From NCBI GenBank assembly GCA_022823225.1, contig JAJDXM010000027.1:1-64000 (forward strand): a stretch of DNA of 64,000 nucleotides. The letters are read 5' to 3'. The DNA comes from Gemmatimonadota bacterium. GTDB taxonomy: Bacteria; Gemmatimonadota; Gemmatimonadetes; Longimicrobiales; Gaopeijiaceae. Below the pieces are notes generated by a model. That model worked only from the letters and a program-made list of their open reading frames with translations. It was not told the DNA's origin and ran no database searches. Every line of letters begins with the position of its first letter. The stretch's first letter is position 1. The translations under genes and the position numbers were made by a program. Shown here piece after piece: positions 42,605 through 51,383 of this stretch.

Positions 42605-44026
42605 TCAGGACCCTTCCCTCAGCTCGTAGACAGCCACGCTCTGCTCGTCGAGCTCGCCCCTCTCAAGCAGCAGCACCCAACCCGGGCCCGCGTCGAGAAG
42701 GGTCCGGCCCGACGGGATCGTGAGGCGGTGGAGCCATGTGCCGTCCGGACCCAGCAGGTGGAACTCGGCGGTTCCCAGGCCCCGCCAGGGGTGAGGCACA
42801 ACCCACACGCTGCCGTCAGGTAGCGGCAGGAGCCCTTGCGACGCGTAGGCGGGAAAGCGCTCCGGCAGGTCGTCCCGGATTTCCGGCCACCTCTCCCTCT
42901 CGAAGTCCCGGCGCTCCTCGTCGGTTTCGTACATGGCCAGGTAGGCGTCGCGGTACCGGTTTACGTGCTCGCGCGTGACCGTTAGATCAGGCCCCGCCCA
43001 TCGCGCGACGCGCGTGACTCGGCCGGTCCAGTCGACGTGTTCGATTTCGTAGTCATCCGCCGATCCGTACCAGACGCCGGTGGCCGTGACCGCGAAGGCC
43101 ATGTCCCTTCCCCACGTCAACGGCATGGAAGCACCATACTCCGTATAGATGTAGCGCTCCGTCCCGGGGATTTCCGAGCGCAGGGTGGTGGCAGCGTCTT
43201 CACGCTCCCAGTTCAGCGACATTTCCCACCGGTACCTGGTACCCATGGCCGCGGTGAGCTCCCACTCGGTGTCCGGCCAGGCGGTGAAGACCAGGTCGCC
43301 GCGTGACGAGCATGCGGGTACCCCATACGGGCCGGCTCCGTCAAAGAGCCGCGTGTCGGTCGCCACGCCGTCCGAATCGAGTTCGGTGATTCGGTCCAAC
43401 TGCCCGTCGTAGGCTGTGATCGCCGCTCCCGGGCAGCCTCTCATCAGCTGAAGTCCCTCGTATTCGCCCGGGCCCTCGCCCTGTCGTCCGCTCGTCCAGA
43501 CGTGCTGCCCGCCGGCGTCGTACCTCCGGACCTCGAAGATCGACTGGTCCGCGACGACGATGCTCCCGTCCTCGAGCCGGACCGCGCCGGTGATATTGCC
43601 GAAGAGGTACTCGTCGGGGCCGTTGAGCAGGCCCACCCGCACCAGGGGCTCGTCGGCGAGCACGAGGTCCGCTTCCCGGGGGGAATCGCTCTCGACGATG
43701 GTCTGGGGAGCGTTTGGGGGGGTCGCCGGCGTCGTTTCGGGGTCGCGGGACTCGGTTGTTTGGGACTCATTGCCCTCCGGCGGAGCAATCGGCTGACCCT
43801 CGTAGGCTGCCAGCAACTCCTGTAACTCACCCGGTGTAACACTGGCCATAAAGGCGCGGCCTAACCTATACGCTTCCTGGCCGATTAGTTCTCGGGCCAG
43901 ATCGCGCGGCGTCAATTCCGGTTCGGCGTCCGGGTTCTCGGGTGGGGGCCCGGTAACGTCCGTGATGTCGCAGGTCAGAGCGGCCACGGCAACGAGCGTG
44001 GCGGTGGCGAGGCGGGTGGCGGTCAT
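42605..44026 (-). CDS. Six-bladed beta-propeller lipoprotein (paralogue A)
   Basis: A 473-residue lipoprotein (leader TATRLATATLVAVAALTC; AGGAG six bases before ATG 44026). A ~90-residue Pro/Thr-rich stalk precedes the propeller, which begins LVRVGLLNGPDEYLFGN and carries GRQGEGPGEYEG. It shares these segments and most of its order with the protein at 51451-52626 (VGRLDGPDEYLFGRIS, GRAGEGPGEF), so the two are close paralogues. Tandem ACATT/AATGT palindromes lie 73-134 bases upstream. It is divergent from the BlaI/BlaR1 pair. Confidence 0.88.
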   Translation of the reverse strand: MTATRLATATLVAVAALTCDITDVTGPPPENPDAEPELTPRDLARELIGQEAYRLGRAFMASVTPGELQELLAAYEGQPIAPPEGNESQTTESRDPETTPATPPNAPQTIVESDSPREADLVLADEPLVRVGLLNGPDEYLFGNITGAVRLEDGSIVVADQSIFEVRRYDAGGQHVWTSGRQGEGPGEYEGLQLMRGCPGAAITAYDGQLDRITELDSDGVATDTRLFDGAGPYGVPACSSRGDLVFTAWPDTEWELTAAMGTRYRWEMSLNWEREDAATTLRSEIPGTERYIYTEYGASMPLTWGRDMAFAVTATGVWYGSADDYEIEHVDWTGRVTRVARWAGPDLTVTREHVNRYRDAYLAMYETDEERRDFERERWPEIRDDLPERFPAYASQGLLPLPDGSVWVVPHPWRGLGTAEFHLLGPDGTWLHRLTIPSGRTLLDAGPGWVLLLERGELDEQSVAVYELREGS

Positions 44027-44098
44027 GTTGGGGCTCCTGAATCGACAGTCCGTGCAACGCCCAGTTGAACTCCGGACGTGTGAAGGTAAAGTGGACAC

Positions 44099-44160
44099 GA
44101 CATTCTGTAATGTCCTCATGACATTCCGCGAATGTTCTCATGACAATGGAATGACACGCG
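44099..44160. promoter_or_regulatory. Tandem palindromic operator between propeller and blaI
   Basis: GACATTCTGTAATGTC (44099-44114), then GACATTCCGCGAATGTTC (44120-44137), then a weaker GACAATGGAATG (from 44142). Starts are 21 and 22 bases apart, so sites repeat on one helix face. ACATTCCGCGAATGT is a perfect 6+6 inverted repeat. Position fits repression of the minus-strand propeller gene. Confidence 0.65.
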
Positions 44161-44302
44161 GAGGGGCCGCAGGGTTGCTCGAAGCGGAAAGCTGGCCGGA
44201 TGTCGTCACCGACACGATCGGCGATTGCCCCCATCGTCGCACGAACTCGGGCAGCGTGTGGGGTGGTGGACGCCCGCCCCACTTGCCACTTCTCCCAGAA
44301 CA

Positions 44303-44342
44303 CTAGTTGACATCCCGGCGCGCATCGCCCATCTTCAACTAG
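44303..44342 (+). promoter_or_regulatory. blaI promoter inside an inverted repeat
   Basis: TTGACA (44307-44312), a 17-base spacer and CATCTT (44330-44335) form a promoter. CTAGTTGA (44303-44310) and TCAACTAG (44335-44342) are perfect inverted arms covering both boxes, which suits autoregulation by the BlaI-type product. These arms differ from the ACATT/AATGT sites. Confidence 0.5.
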
Positions 44343-44443
44343 AGTTCTGGGACTAAGCCGCCGGGACACGGTCAGCGCCGATTTCGCGGCGAGGCCGGTC
44401 GCCAGCGCGCAGTGCGGGCGAAGGGGCCCGCAGGGAGACTGCA

Positions 44444-44821
44444 TTGAGACATCCACCGACCGCGCGTGAGATGGACATCCTCTCGATCCTGTGGGACCTG
44501 GAGTCCGCCACGGTCTCCGAAGTCCGGGAGCGCCTCGCCGACGACCGCGCCTACAACACGGTCCTTTCGATGCTCAGGATCCTCGAGGCGAAGAACCTGG
44601 TCGGACACAGCAAGGAGGGCCGCGCTCACCGCTACCATGCGCTCGTCGACCGCGAAGAGGCGGGGCGGGTGGCCCTCGGCCGTCTGCGCGACAAGCTCTT
44701 CAAGGGGTCGGCCGAGATGCTCGTGACCCAGTTCGTTGCCGATGAACCGTTGTCGCCGGGCGCCGTCAGGAGGCTCCGCAGGCAACTGGACCGCCTGTTG
44801 GAGAAGGAGGAGGAACGATGA
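44444..44821 (+). CDS. BlaI/MecI-family repressor
   Basis: A 125-residue winged-helix repressor starting at TTG 44444 (GGGAG six bases before). Signature segments LTAREMDILSILWD-like (PTAREMDILSILWDLESATV), SEVRERLADDRAYNTVLSML and KEGRAHRYHALVDREEAG match the family. In bla/mec systems it dimerises on short palindromes and is cleaved after the BlaR1 sensor is triggered. Its stop overlaps the BlaR1-type start by four bases (ATGA at 44818-44821). Its targets here are probably the nearby palindromes. Confidence 0.92.
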   Translation: MRHPPTAREMDILSILWDLESATVSEVRERLADDRAYNTVLSMLRILEAKNLVGHSKEGRAHRYHALVDREEAGRVALGRLRDKLFKGSAEMLVTQFVADEPLSPGAVRRLRRQLDRLLEKEEER

Positions 44822-46761
44822 TCGCCGCATGGATGCTCTGGTCGACGGGGGTGGGGCTGCTGCTGCTGATCGCGGCCCTGGCCGCCGAAGGACTCGTTGA
44901 CGGACGCCGCAGGTGGGTGTGGGCCGCGGCTTGCCTGGGGACGGTCGTGCTCACCGCAGCGCGCGTATTCGCAGGCGGGGGGGCGGGGACGGCGGAGATT
45001 CCGCGGGAGACGGTCGTAGCGCAGGCTCCGACCCCTGCCGGAACGAACGCAGCGATTGGCTCCGACGCCGCAACCGGCATTATCGCGCGCACATCTTCTC
45101 CCGAGGTCTTCCCGGTGACGATTCCGCAGGGTTCGGTTCTGCACACGCTCGACGGGATTCTGCTGACCGCCTGGCTGTCCCTGTCGGCCGGCTTGGCTCT
45201 GTGGGCTCTGATCGGCGCAGGCAGGCTCCATTATCGCCGCCATTCCTGGGAGCCGGGAATGCTGTTGGGCGAGCCGGTCCTGTGGTCGCAGGACATGGGA
45301 CCTGCCATTGTCGGCCTGTTTCGGCCGCGAGTGGTGCTGCCGTCATGGGTGAGCGAAGTCGAGCCACAAGGCCAAAGGCTGATTCTGGCGCACGAGGAGG
45401 AACATCGGCGGGCCCGCGACGGCATTCTAAGGTTCGCCATGGCAAGCCTGCTTGTCGCCTTCCCCTGGAACCCGTTTCTGTGGCTGCATTATCGCCGCCT
45501 GTGCGTTGCCATCGAACTCGACTGCGATCGCCGTGTGATACGAAGCTACCCACACCGCCGCTGGCTCTATGGAGACCTGCTCGTTCGGTTCGGGGTGCGT
45601 GGTTCAATGGGTTTCGGGCTCGGGCTGACGACATTCGCCGTGCGTCGTTCGTTCCTGGAGAAAAGAGTCGGCAAGCTGCTCTCTCATGCCCCGGAGGCAG
45701 GGAAGGCGAAGGTCGCGTTCATGGCGTTCGCTGCGCTGCTGACCGTCGGCGTGGCCCTGCGGTTACCCGGAATCGCTTCCGGCCTTCAGTGCGACCCACA
45801 CCCGGCGGATGTCGCCACACGGGACTTCGCTGAGGCTTTCGCCCCACTTCAACCGCTGGTCTTTCGAACCACGGACCCCAATCCCGTGCTGTCGGTTCGC
45901 GCATTGAGCGTTTCGCCGTCGGGTCACCTGCTCGTGACAGACAGTCGAAGCGGTGACCTCAAGCTTGCAGACGGGAACGGGCGCATCATCCGGGCCATCG
46001 GTCGTGTCGGAGAGGGTCCCGGAGAGTTCGAGGCTCTTCTCGACGCCGCTTTTCTGTCGGACGACCGGATCGTGGCGCTTGACGCGGGGAGAGTTCTCGC
46101 CACCCTCTTCGACTCGTCGGGGGATGTCCTGAACACCTTCCGGCTTCAGGAGCAATTTGACCCCCGGGCCGTGGTGCCTCTTGATGATTCCGCATTCCTC
46201 ATCGGAGGCCTGGTCGGCGGGTTGGAGGGCGGCAATCACCTGGCCAGGATCTACTCCATTGACGGATTCGTGTCCGAATCGTTCCTCCCTGCGGATCCAC
46301 TCCTCTTCGACACGGGGATGATTGTCGATCGTGTATGGGGAGTCGCGTTGCCCGGCGGTTCGGTAGCCCTGGGACTTGCCATAACACCAGCGGTTCATCT
46401 GTTCTCCGAATCCGGCGCTCACATCTGCACGCAGGCGTCGGAGCCGCCTCAATGGGCGCAGTTGCTGCCTCGCGACGAGCCGGCAGCCATGGATGCGGCA
46501 ACCCGCGAATGGATCGAGCAAGCGACCCTCAGCGGGCATGCTGCGTATGCCGGCGGCAGTCTGTACAGACAGTACGGGAGTTCCGGCGAGGACGGCGTGT
46601 CCCTGCTCGCCGAGTATGATGACCATCTGAATCTGCGGAACATCTACACTTCGCCACCGGGTCGCCTGGTCGGGGCGGACGCGGCAACGCTCTTCTTTCT
46701 GGGTGAAGAGACCTTTGACGAAACCCGGCTGCTGAGATTTCAACCCGGGCGGCGTCGGTAG
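44818..46761 (+). CDS. BlaR1-type M56 metallopeptidase with propeller sensor
   Basis: A 647-residue membrane protease. N-terminal helices and an M56 domain carry the gluzincin site HEEEH (ILAHEEEHRRARDG, ~residues 190-205) and the third ligand region AIELDCDRRVI. After a further helix (VAFMAFAALLTVGVALRLPG, ~300-320) comes a ~310-residue extracytoplasmic six-bladed propeller with GRVGEGPGEFE, in place of the penicillin-binding sensor of BlaR1. Signalling would go from ligand on the propeller to M56 activation and BlaI cleavage. The sensor is the same fold as the lipoproteins encoded around it. Complete, no frameshift. Confidence 0.9.
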   Translation: MIAAWMLWSTGVGLLLLIAALAAEGLVDGRRRWVWAAACLGTVVLTAARVFAGGGAGTAEIPRETVVAQAPTPAGTNAAIGSDAATGIIARTSSPEVFPVTIPQGSVLHTLDGILLTAWLSLSAGLALWALIGAGRLHYRRHSWEPGMLLGEPVLWSQDMGPAIVGLFRPRVVLPSWVSEVEPQGQRLILAHEEEHRRARDGILRFAMASLLVAFPWNPFLWLHYRRLCVAIELDCDRRVIRSYPHRRWLYGDLLVRFGVRGSMGFGLGLTTFAVRRSFLEKRVGKLLSHAPEAGKAKVAFMAFAALLTVGVALRLPGIASGLQCDPHPADVATRDFAEAFAPLQPLVFRTTDPNPVLSVRALSVSPSGHLLVTDSRSGDLKLADGNGRIIRAIGRVGEGPGEFEALLDAAFLSDDRIVALDAGRVLATLFDSSGDVLNTFRLQEQFDPRAVVPLDDSAFLIGGLVGGLEGGNHLARIYSIDGFVSESFLPADPLLFDTGMIVDRVWGVALPGGSVALGLAITPAVHLFSESGAHICTQASEPPQWAQLLPRDEPAAMDAATREWIEQATLSGHAAYAGGSLYRQYGSSGEDGVSLLAEYDDHLNLRNIYTSPPGRLVGADAATLFFLGEETFDETRLLRFQPGRRR

Positions 46762-46793
46762 GACGAATCCGCTACCGCTCGGGCGACCCCCCG

Positions 46794-46942
46794 TTATCCA
46801 AAGATCCCGGCCACGATCTCCACAACCGCCTCGAATACCTTCCCGGCCAGTTCACCACCGGCTTCGACCGCGCCCGGGGCCGCTTCCACCGCCGCAACCA
46901 AGCCACAGCCAGAAGCGAGATGCCGCCCAGGAGTTTGCCCAT
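46794..46942 (-). pseudogene. Frameshifted mini-lipoprotein
   Basis: ATG 46942 opens MGKLLGGISLLAVA. In the adjacent frame the sequence continues GCGLVAAVEAAPGAVEAGG and ends FEAVVEIVAGIFG with TAA at 46794. Joined, they make a ~48-residue lipoprotein with a Cys after the leader. The 149-base length is not a multiple of three, so one base has been lost or gained near the leader's end. Confidence 0.4.
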
Positions 46943-47022
46943 CGGTCAGTCTCCGTTTCTGAATTGGGACCGCGCCGCGGCCGCTTCGGACGACCCGGGC
47001 CCGTGGCAGGCAACCCTTTGCT

Positions 47023-47089
47023 CATTGGCCACTGTCCACACCGTTGGGAGTCGCCACGGCGCCAACCCGGGCGACTGTGGCGGTGTGGA
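47023..47089 (+). promoter_or_regulatory. 20-bp element shared with 51384, plus inverted repeat
   Basis: CATTGGCCACTGTCCACACC (47023-47042) matches 51384-51403 at 19 of 20 bases. TCCACACCG (47035-47043) is inverted as CGGTGTGGA at 47081-47089. Both copies lie upstream of propeller genes in the same orientation, 130 and 48 bases from the start codons. Confidence 0.5.
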
Positions 47090-47171
47090 AAGTTGAATCC
47101 TGACCGGCAGCCCCGCAATACTGAAAGCACCGGGGAACCAATCGCGAACGCCGAACCGGAGAGTCCGCCTC

Positions 47172-48377
47172 ATGCCGCATGACACCCAGCCACTGCACCG
47201 CCGCTTCAGTCCCGTCAAGACGCTTCCGACGCCCGCAGCAGCAGCACTCCTGGTCCTCGCCGGCGCCTGCACCCAGGATTACGCCGAGGGCGACACCATC
47301 CTCCTGCCGGACGCAGACGGCGTCTTCACTCCCGAGGTGATCGGCACCGCCGCCGTGCCACCAAGCGAAAGCAACCAGGTCGCGCTGCTTGCGGACGAGC
47401 GCGTCGCGTGCGTATTCGATTTCTACGAGACCCGGGTGCGCTGCATGGACACGGAGGGCGCCGTCGTGGGAGTCTTCGGTCGACAGGGGGAAGGTCCCGG
47501 CGAGTTCGGCAGCTCCGAATCCCCCAACAGCCTCAACCTTGTGCGCGGCGAGGATGGCACGCTCGGGATCTATGACAGCCGGCTGTTCCGCTTCACGGTC
47601 TTCGAGCCGTCGGGTGCCTACGTGGCGGATGCGCGGATGCCGTTCCTGCAGCCCCGCCGGTCGTTCGGAACGGTGCTCACGGGAACGGTGTGGAGGGGCT
47701 GGATCGCCGACTCCCTGATGGTCCGGTACGACGTGAACGTCGCATCCGGAGAGGTCATGAGGCAGGAAGCGTCGCCGAGCGGGCCCTGGCGTGCCGACTG
47801 TGGGGAAGAGGAAGGCATCGATGGCATCCCGGACCGGGCGGAGGGATGGGTATTCGTGGCCTGCAGGGACCGCTTGATCTTCGTCGACAACACCGGCGAC
47901 GCCACGGTGCTGAGCGTGCCGACGGAACTCCCGGACGAACGGGACGTGGCGAGGCGGGAAGAAGCGATGTGGATTGGCTGGGAGACCATCCGGGGGACCA
48001 TGGTGGGTCAGGAAGCGATGGCCAGGGTTCTCCAAACGAGTTCGGACGGTACCTACCAATCGGTCGTCGACCAGACTCTGGAAAGCTATCGATCCACGCC
48101 CAAGCGCTACTCTCTGGGCGGGGGACACCAGTTGGTCGACACCGACAACCGCTACTGGATCGCCACGCAGCGCGACACGCATGAATGGTCATATCTGGAC
48201 GTGTACGAGAATGCGGAATACGCCGGGTCGGTGAGGGTCAGGGACCGGCTGAGGGGCTTCGACGTTTTCGGGTCGACGCTGGTGGTCCTGGTCGAGCGCC
48301 AGGTCGGCCCGGACGACGCCGACGGGGTCCCGGACCGGGCACTGGACTGGTACGACCTGGGGAACCTCGGCTGGTAG
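47172..48377 (+). CDS. Six-bladed beta-propeller lipoprotein
   Basis: A 401-residue lipoprotein (leader PTPAAAALLVLAGAC). The family motif GRQGEGPGEFG and blades such as FDFYETRVRCMDTEGAVVG and YDSRLFRFTVFEPSGAYVAD are clear. Three to four Cys in the mature part could form disulfides. It reads in the same direction as the BlaI/BlaR1 pair but 410 bases away, with its own conserved upstream element. Confidence 0.85.
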   Translation: MPHDTQPLHRRFSPVKTLPTPAAAALLVLAGACTQDYAEGDTILLPDADGVFTPEVIGTAAVPPSESNQVALLADERVACVFDFYETRVRCMDTEGAVVGVFGRQGEGPGEFGSSESPNSLNLVRGEDGTLGIYDSRLFRFTVFEPSGAYVADARMPFLQPRRSFGTVLTGTVWRGWIADSLMVRYDVNVASGEVMRQEASPSGPWRADCGEEEGIDGIPDRAEGWVFVACRDRLIFVDNTGDATVLSVPTELPDERDVARREEAMWIGWETIRGTMVGQEAMARVLQTSSDGTYQSVVDQTLESYRSTPKRYSLGGGHQLVDTDNRYWIATQRDTHEWSYLDVYENAEYAGSVRVRDRLRGFDVFGSTLVVLVERQVGPDDADGVPDRALDWYDLGNLGW

Positions 48378-48523
48378 GACTTTCGATGAAGATCCGTCTC
48401 AGCCCCGCCGCAGGCCGCGCTCGATCCGGAGGACACGTTGCCCGAGAAGGACGGTCGGATCTGGGTTGAGTTGTCGCCCGAACTCCGGGACGCGGCGAAC
48501 CCCTCACTCGGCGAGAGGGCGAC

Positions 48524-50347
48524 CTATTCGTCGTTCGGGAGTCCCGCGGGCAGCCTGTTGAACGCGCTGTGCGCAAGGCGTGCAAAGGGCGACTTGGGGA
48601 ACGTGCGCACAACTGTAAACAGAAAGAGGGCGATGGCAGCAGCCGAGGCGAGAATCGGTTGCACCGCGTCGCGAAGTCGGGACAGCCGCCGACCGATCGA
48701 CGGACTGACGTACTCCGCGCGGTAATCCTCCAATTGTACGGCGATCCGGCGTCCGTCCTTTCGCTCCCTGGCCAATTCCACAGCAGTTCTGCCGTCATTG
48801 TTGGCGGCCGTCAGGATCTGCCGCCGCAGCTCCCGGGGCGCATCCTCCACGAGGTGCCGCACGATCACGGGCCTCGTGGCCACGCGCGCCGCTGTGTGGA
48901 GCGGTGTGTCCCCCATCTCGTCCCTGGCCAGGAGCGGGTCATGCATGCGTTGCTCAACCATCTCGGTCACGAGCCTGCCTATCGCACCGACGTTTGCATC
49001 GGGCCGTAGAAGGGCCGCGTGAAGCAGCGATGTGGCGGTTCCGTCGTCGTGCCGGAAGCTGCGGCTTTCGAGCAATCCCGGGCTGTGATCGAGGAGCAGA
49101 TTGGTCGCTTCCTCGGGAACCGGGCTGAATGCAACCGCGACACCGAGCGCAGTGGCTCCGGACCTGTAGCCGGCCGTGAGCGTGTCCAATCCGGGTATCT
49201 CGAGAAGCAACTCGATCACATCGGGCACCTTGCTGTGTTCCGCGGCCTGAATCAACGGCGTTCCGGCCGACGGGTCGTGGGGCGTGGTGTGGAGCCAGAC
49301 CGGCATACAGTTCTCGACATCAAGCACCGTTGCCCGTTCGAAGTATTCCGGCTCTCTGCGCCAAGCGTCGCAGCGGTCGGCAATGCGCATGGCAACAACC
49401 AACCCGGCGCGGGCCGATGACGGGTCCGAGGCTGCTTCACGGTCCGGGGCGTCGATGGCATACGGCTCCAGGACCGCGCGATACAAGCCGGTCGAGGTAG
49501 CGTAGAAAGCCACCCCGGGCTCGGCGTCCATCCCGCGGTCGCAGTCCACCACCTCGTCCATGTCGTCGAAGACGCAGATATCCAGATCGGTGACCCGCGC
49601 CTCCCCGGCAGCCAACACCCGGTAGTCTTCGCCCGCTTCAACGTGAAACGAGAGCTGCGGGCGAGAGCCATCGACCGCCACCGAGCCCATGACGAGGCCC
49701 CATTCATCACCGCCCGCGGCCGAGCCGCCACTGTTGCGGGGGAGGTTCCAGCTTTCGTCCACGAACGACGTAAGGACCCCGAGGGTCGTGATTGAGGGGA
49801 TATCGCCCGCGATTCCGACTCCGGCTTCCGGCGTCCGGGTCAGTACCGCGATTCCCGCGTAGGAGGAGGGTCCATCGACCGCCACCGCCGAGAGCAGCGC
49901 CGCCCACAACCCGGTCTCGTCGGCCGTGAAGTCCAGGACAGGGCTCGCATCCCGAAGCACGTGGCATTCGACTTCGCGCTCCGAGCCTCCTCCTGCTTCG
50001 CGCCCGGGATCGACGACGCAGAAGTCAAGGTCGCGCACGCCCGGCGCGCCGACAGCGACGATGCGGTAGTCCCGCCCGGTCTCGACCGGGAAAGAAAACC
50101 GCTTCTCATCACCTTCCGTGATCCGGGAAATGGCCAGTGACCACGAATCGGCGACCGTCAGAAGCTGCCATCCCGGCTCCACCCGCTCAAGGATCCCCCG
50201 GGTCACCTCCGCGACATCGCGACCGGGATCCGCTTCCTGTGCCTGGGCCGGGGCGGCAAGGGCCGCCGCAGCGGCAAGCCCGAAGACCTTCGCCACGCCA
50301 TCGCGGCAAGCCGAGGACCTCCGTCCACCAACGGCCGGGCGCGGCAC
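48524..50347 (-). CDS. Ankyrin protein with PPC-like domains and C-terminal anchor
   Basis: A 607-residue protein starting at GTG 50347 (GGAGG eight bases before). Leader AKVFGLAAAAALAAPAQA; two beta domains of the pre-peptidase C-terminal type (~55-175 and ~195-310; DYRIVAVGAPGVRDLDFCVV, DYRVLAAGEARVTDLDICVF); ankyrin repeats (~350-540, GDTPLHTAARVATRPVIVRH); and a C-terminal transmembrane helix (ILASAAAIALFLFTVV). The layout suggests a periplasmic protein tethered to the inner membrane. Coupled to the small lipoprotein upstream by position. The combination of domains is unusual. Confidence 0.75.
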   Translation of the reverse strand: MPRPAVGGRRSSACRDGVAKVFGLAAAAALAAPAQAQEADPGRDVAEVTRGILERVEPGWQLLTVADSWSLAISRITEGDEKRFSFPVETGRDYRIVAVGAPGVRDLDFCVVDPGREAGGGSEREVECHVLRDASPVLDFTADETGLWAALLSAVAVDGPSSYAGIAVLTRTPEAGVGIAGDIPSITTLGVLTSFVDESWNLPRNSGGSAAGGDEWGLVMGSVAVDGSRPQLSFHVEAGEDYRVLAAGEARVTDLDICVFDDMDEVVDCDRGMDAEPGVAFYATSTGLYRAVLEPYAIDAPDREAASDPSSARAGLVVAMRIADRCDAWRREPEYFERATVLDVENCMPVWLHTTPHDPSAGTPLIQAAEHSKVPDVIELLLEIPGLDTLTAGYRSGATALGVAVAFSPVPEEATNLLLDHSPGLLESRSFRHDDGTATSLLHAALLRPDANVGAIGRLVTEMVEQRMHDPLLARDEMGDTPLHTAARVATRPVIVRHLVEDAPRELRRQILTAANNDGRTAVELARERKDGRRIAVQLEDYRAEYVSPSIGRRLSRLRDAVQPILASAAAIALFLFTVVRTFPKSPFARLAHSAFNRLPAGLPNDE

Positions 50348-50351
50348 GAAT

Positions 50352-50729
50352 TCAGCCTCCGCGCGCGACGGCGACCATTGCCCGAATGACCGCTTCGCTC
50401 GCACCGCCGCGGCTCAGCGAGAGCAGATCGCCTGGAGACACATCGAAGTCAGCCTCGCACCCGGTGATGAGTTCGATCATCGCCTCCTCCTCAACCCCCT
50501 TTGTGACCATGTCCATGACGTCGGCGTTGGTGAGGACCCGCCGGGCCGCGACCGACCCCTCCACCTCCGTCCGCTCCACAAACACGTCGCACGGGCCCCG
50601 GGTTCCTCCGGGGCGCTCCCCGTTGCGAACGGTTGCGCAGGACACACAGAAGACGAGGACGACCGGGGGCAGAATGACGCGGCTCGCGCGCTCAAGCCAT
50701 GAAACGGGGCGTGAAGTGAAAGCCGACAC
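50352..50729 (-). CDS. Small lipoprotein of unknown function
   Basis: A 125-residue protein, best started at GTG 50729 (GAGG seven bases before). Leader VILPPVVLVFCVSC. The mature region ends in two helices (TNADVMDMVTKGVEEEAMIE and RGGASEAVIRAMVAVARG) that resemble repeated helical units binding a partner. Its stop lies four bases before the next gene's GTG, so the two are coupled. Function unknown. Confidence 0.55.
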   Translation of the reverse strand: MSAFTSRPVSWLERASRVILPPVVLVFCVSCATVRNGERPGGTRGPCDVFVERTEVEGSVAARRVLTNADVMDMVTKGVEEEAMIELITGCEADFDVSPGDLLSLSRGGASEAVIRAMVAVARGG

Positions 50730-51169
50730 GACTGGCCTCGCGGGGTGCGTGGGAGTGTAGGGGGAAAGCGTGAAACTGAGGCAGTCTGCCCGGACAATGC
50801 AAGGGTGACCTTCGTCGAAAGCGGAATGATCTCCCCTCATGAGGTACGCTAGAAGCGTCATCATCGCGCTCATCTTGCGTATTCTGATCGCCATATCGTC
50901 TATTGCGCGTGGTTATAGACGTTACGTGATCATCTGATCGCGTCGCCAATTCGAAAGAGGCCTGATGAGTCAACCAGGTAGCGGCGAGGGGTCGCGCGGA
51001 GGCGTGAGCGCATTCGCGATCGCCGTGCTCCGCTTCCGGCTACACGACCAAGGCATCCGCGAGAATCGTGATCACGGGCCTTCTGGCGAGGCGCTCCCCC
51101 TGTGGGGCGGCATCGGCGCCGAAGGCATCCCCCGGTTCGGCTCCGTGATCCAAATTGTCAACTTTACCT

Positions 51170-51185
51170 GACATTAAGTAATGTC
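51170..51185. promoter_or_regulatory. ACATT/AATGT palindrome upstream of paralogue B
   Basis: GACATTAAGTAATGTC is a 6+6 inverted repeat. A TACAT-type half-site begins at 51191, 21 bases from the first element's start, the same period as at 44099. It lies 266 bases upstream of the propeller gene at 51451 and at the 3' end of a HEAT remnant. Confidence 0.55.
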
Positions 51186-51189
51186 TGGA

Positions 51190-51345
51190 TTACATCTCCA
51201 CCTCCACCCACGCCCTCCAGGCGCCGACATCCACCCCAAAGTCCTCGCCACTCACGGCTTTCAGGAAGTCGATAGCAGACTCACGGGTCGGTTCATGCCG
51301 CGCTCCAGCGTAGGCCAGCAGCAGGTCGGCATTTTCGCGGGCCCG
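51190..51345 (-). pseudogene. C-terminal remnant of a HEAT-like protein
   Basis: An open frame without a start reads ARENADLLLAYAGARHEPTR, then FLKAVSGEDFGVDVGAWRAW and stops. The ending GxDFGxDxxAWRAW is typical of the last helical repeat of HEAT/PBS proteins. Nothing upstream continues it. Confidence 0.55.
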
Positions 51346-51383
51346 ACGCCCCCCGCCGCCCCACCCTTAAGCAACCCTTCACC

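Noticed and set aside
44303-44342. The CTAGTTGA/TCAACTAG repeat as a terminator hairpin
   Set aside because: The arms sit on -35 and -10 boxes and no T-run follows, so an operator is more likely.
48378-48523. A short protein-like frame (EKDGRIWVELSPELRDAA) after the propeller gene
   Set aside because: Open for only ~40 plausible codons with no start or known family; kept out of the annotation.
50965-51171. A 68-codon plus-strand ORF before the propeller B promoter
   Set aside because: Weak ribosome-binding site, no signal or domain, and it ends inside the palindrome region; probably chance.
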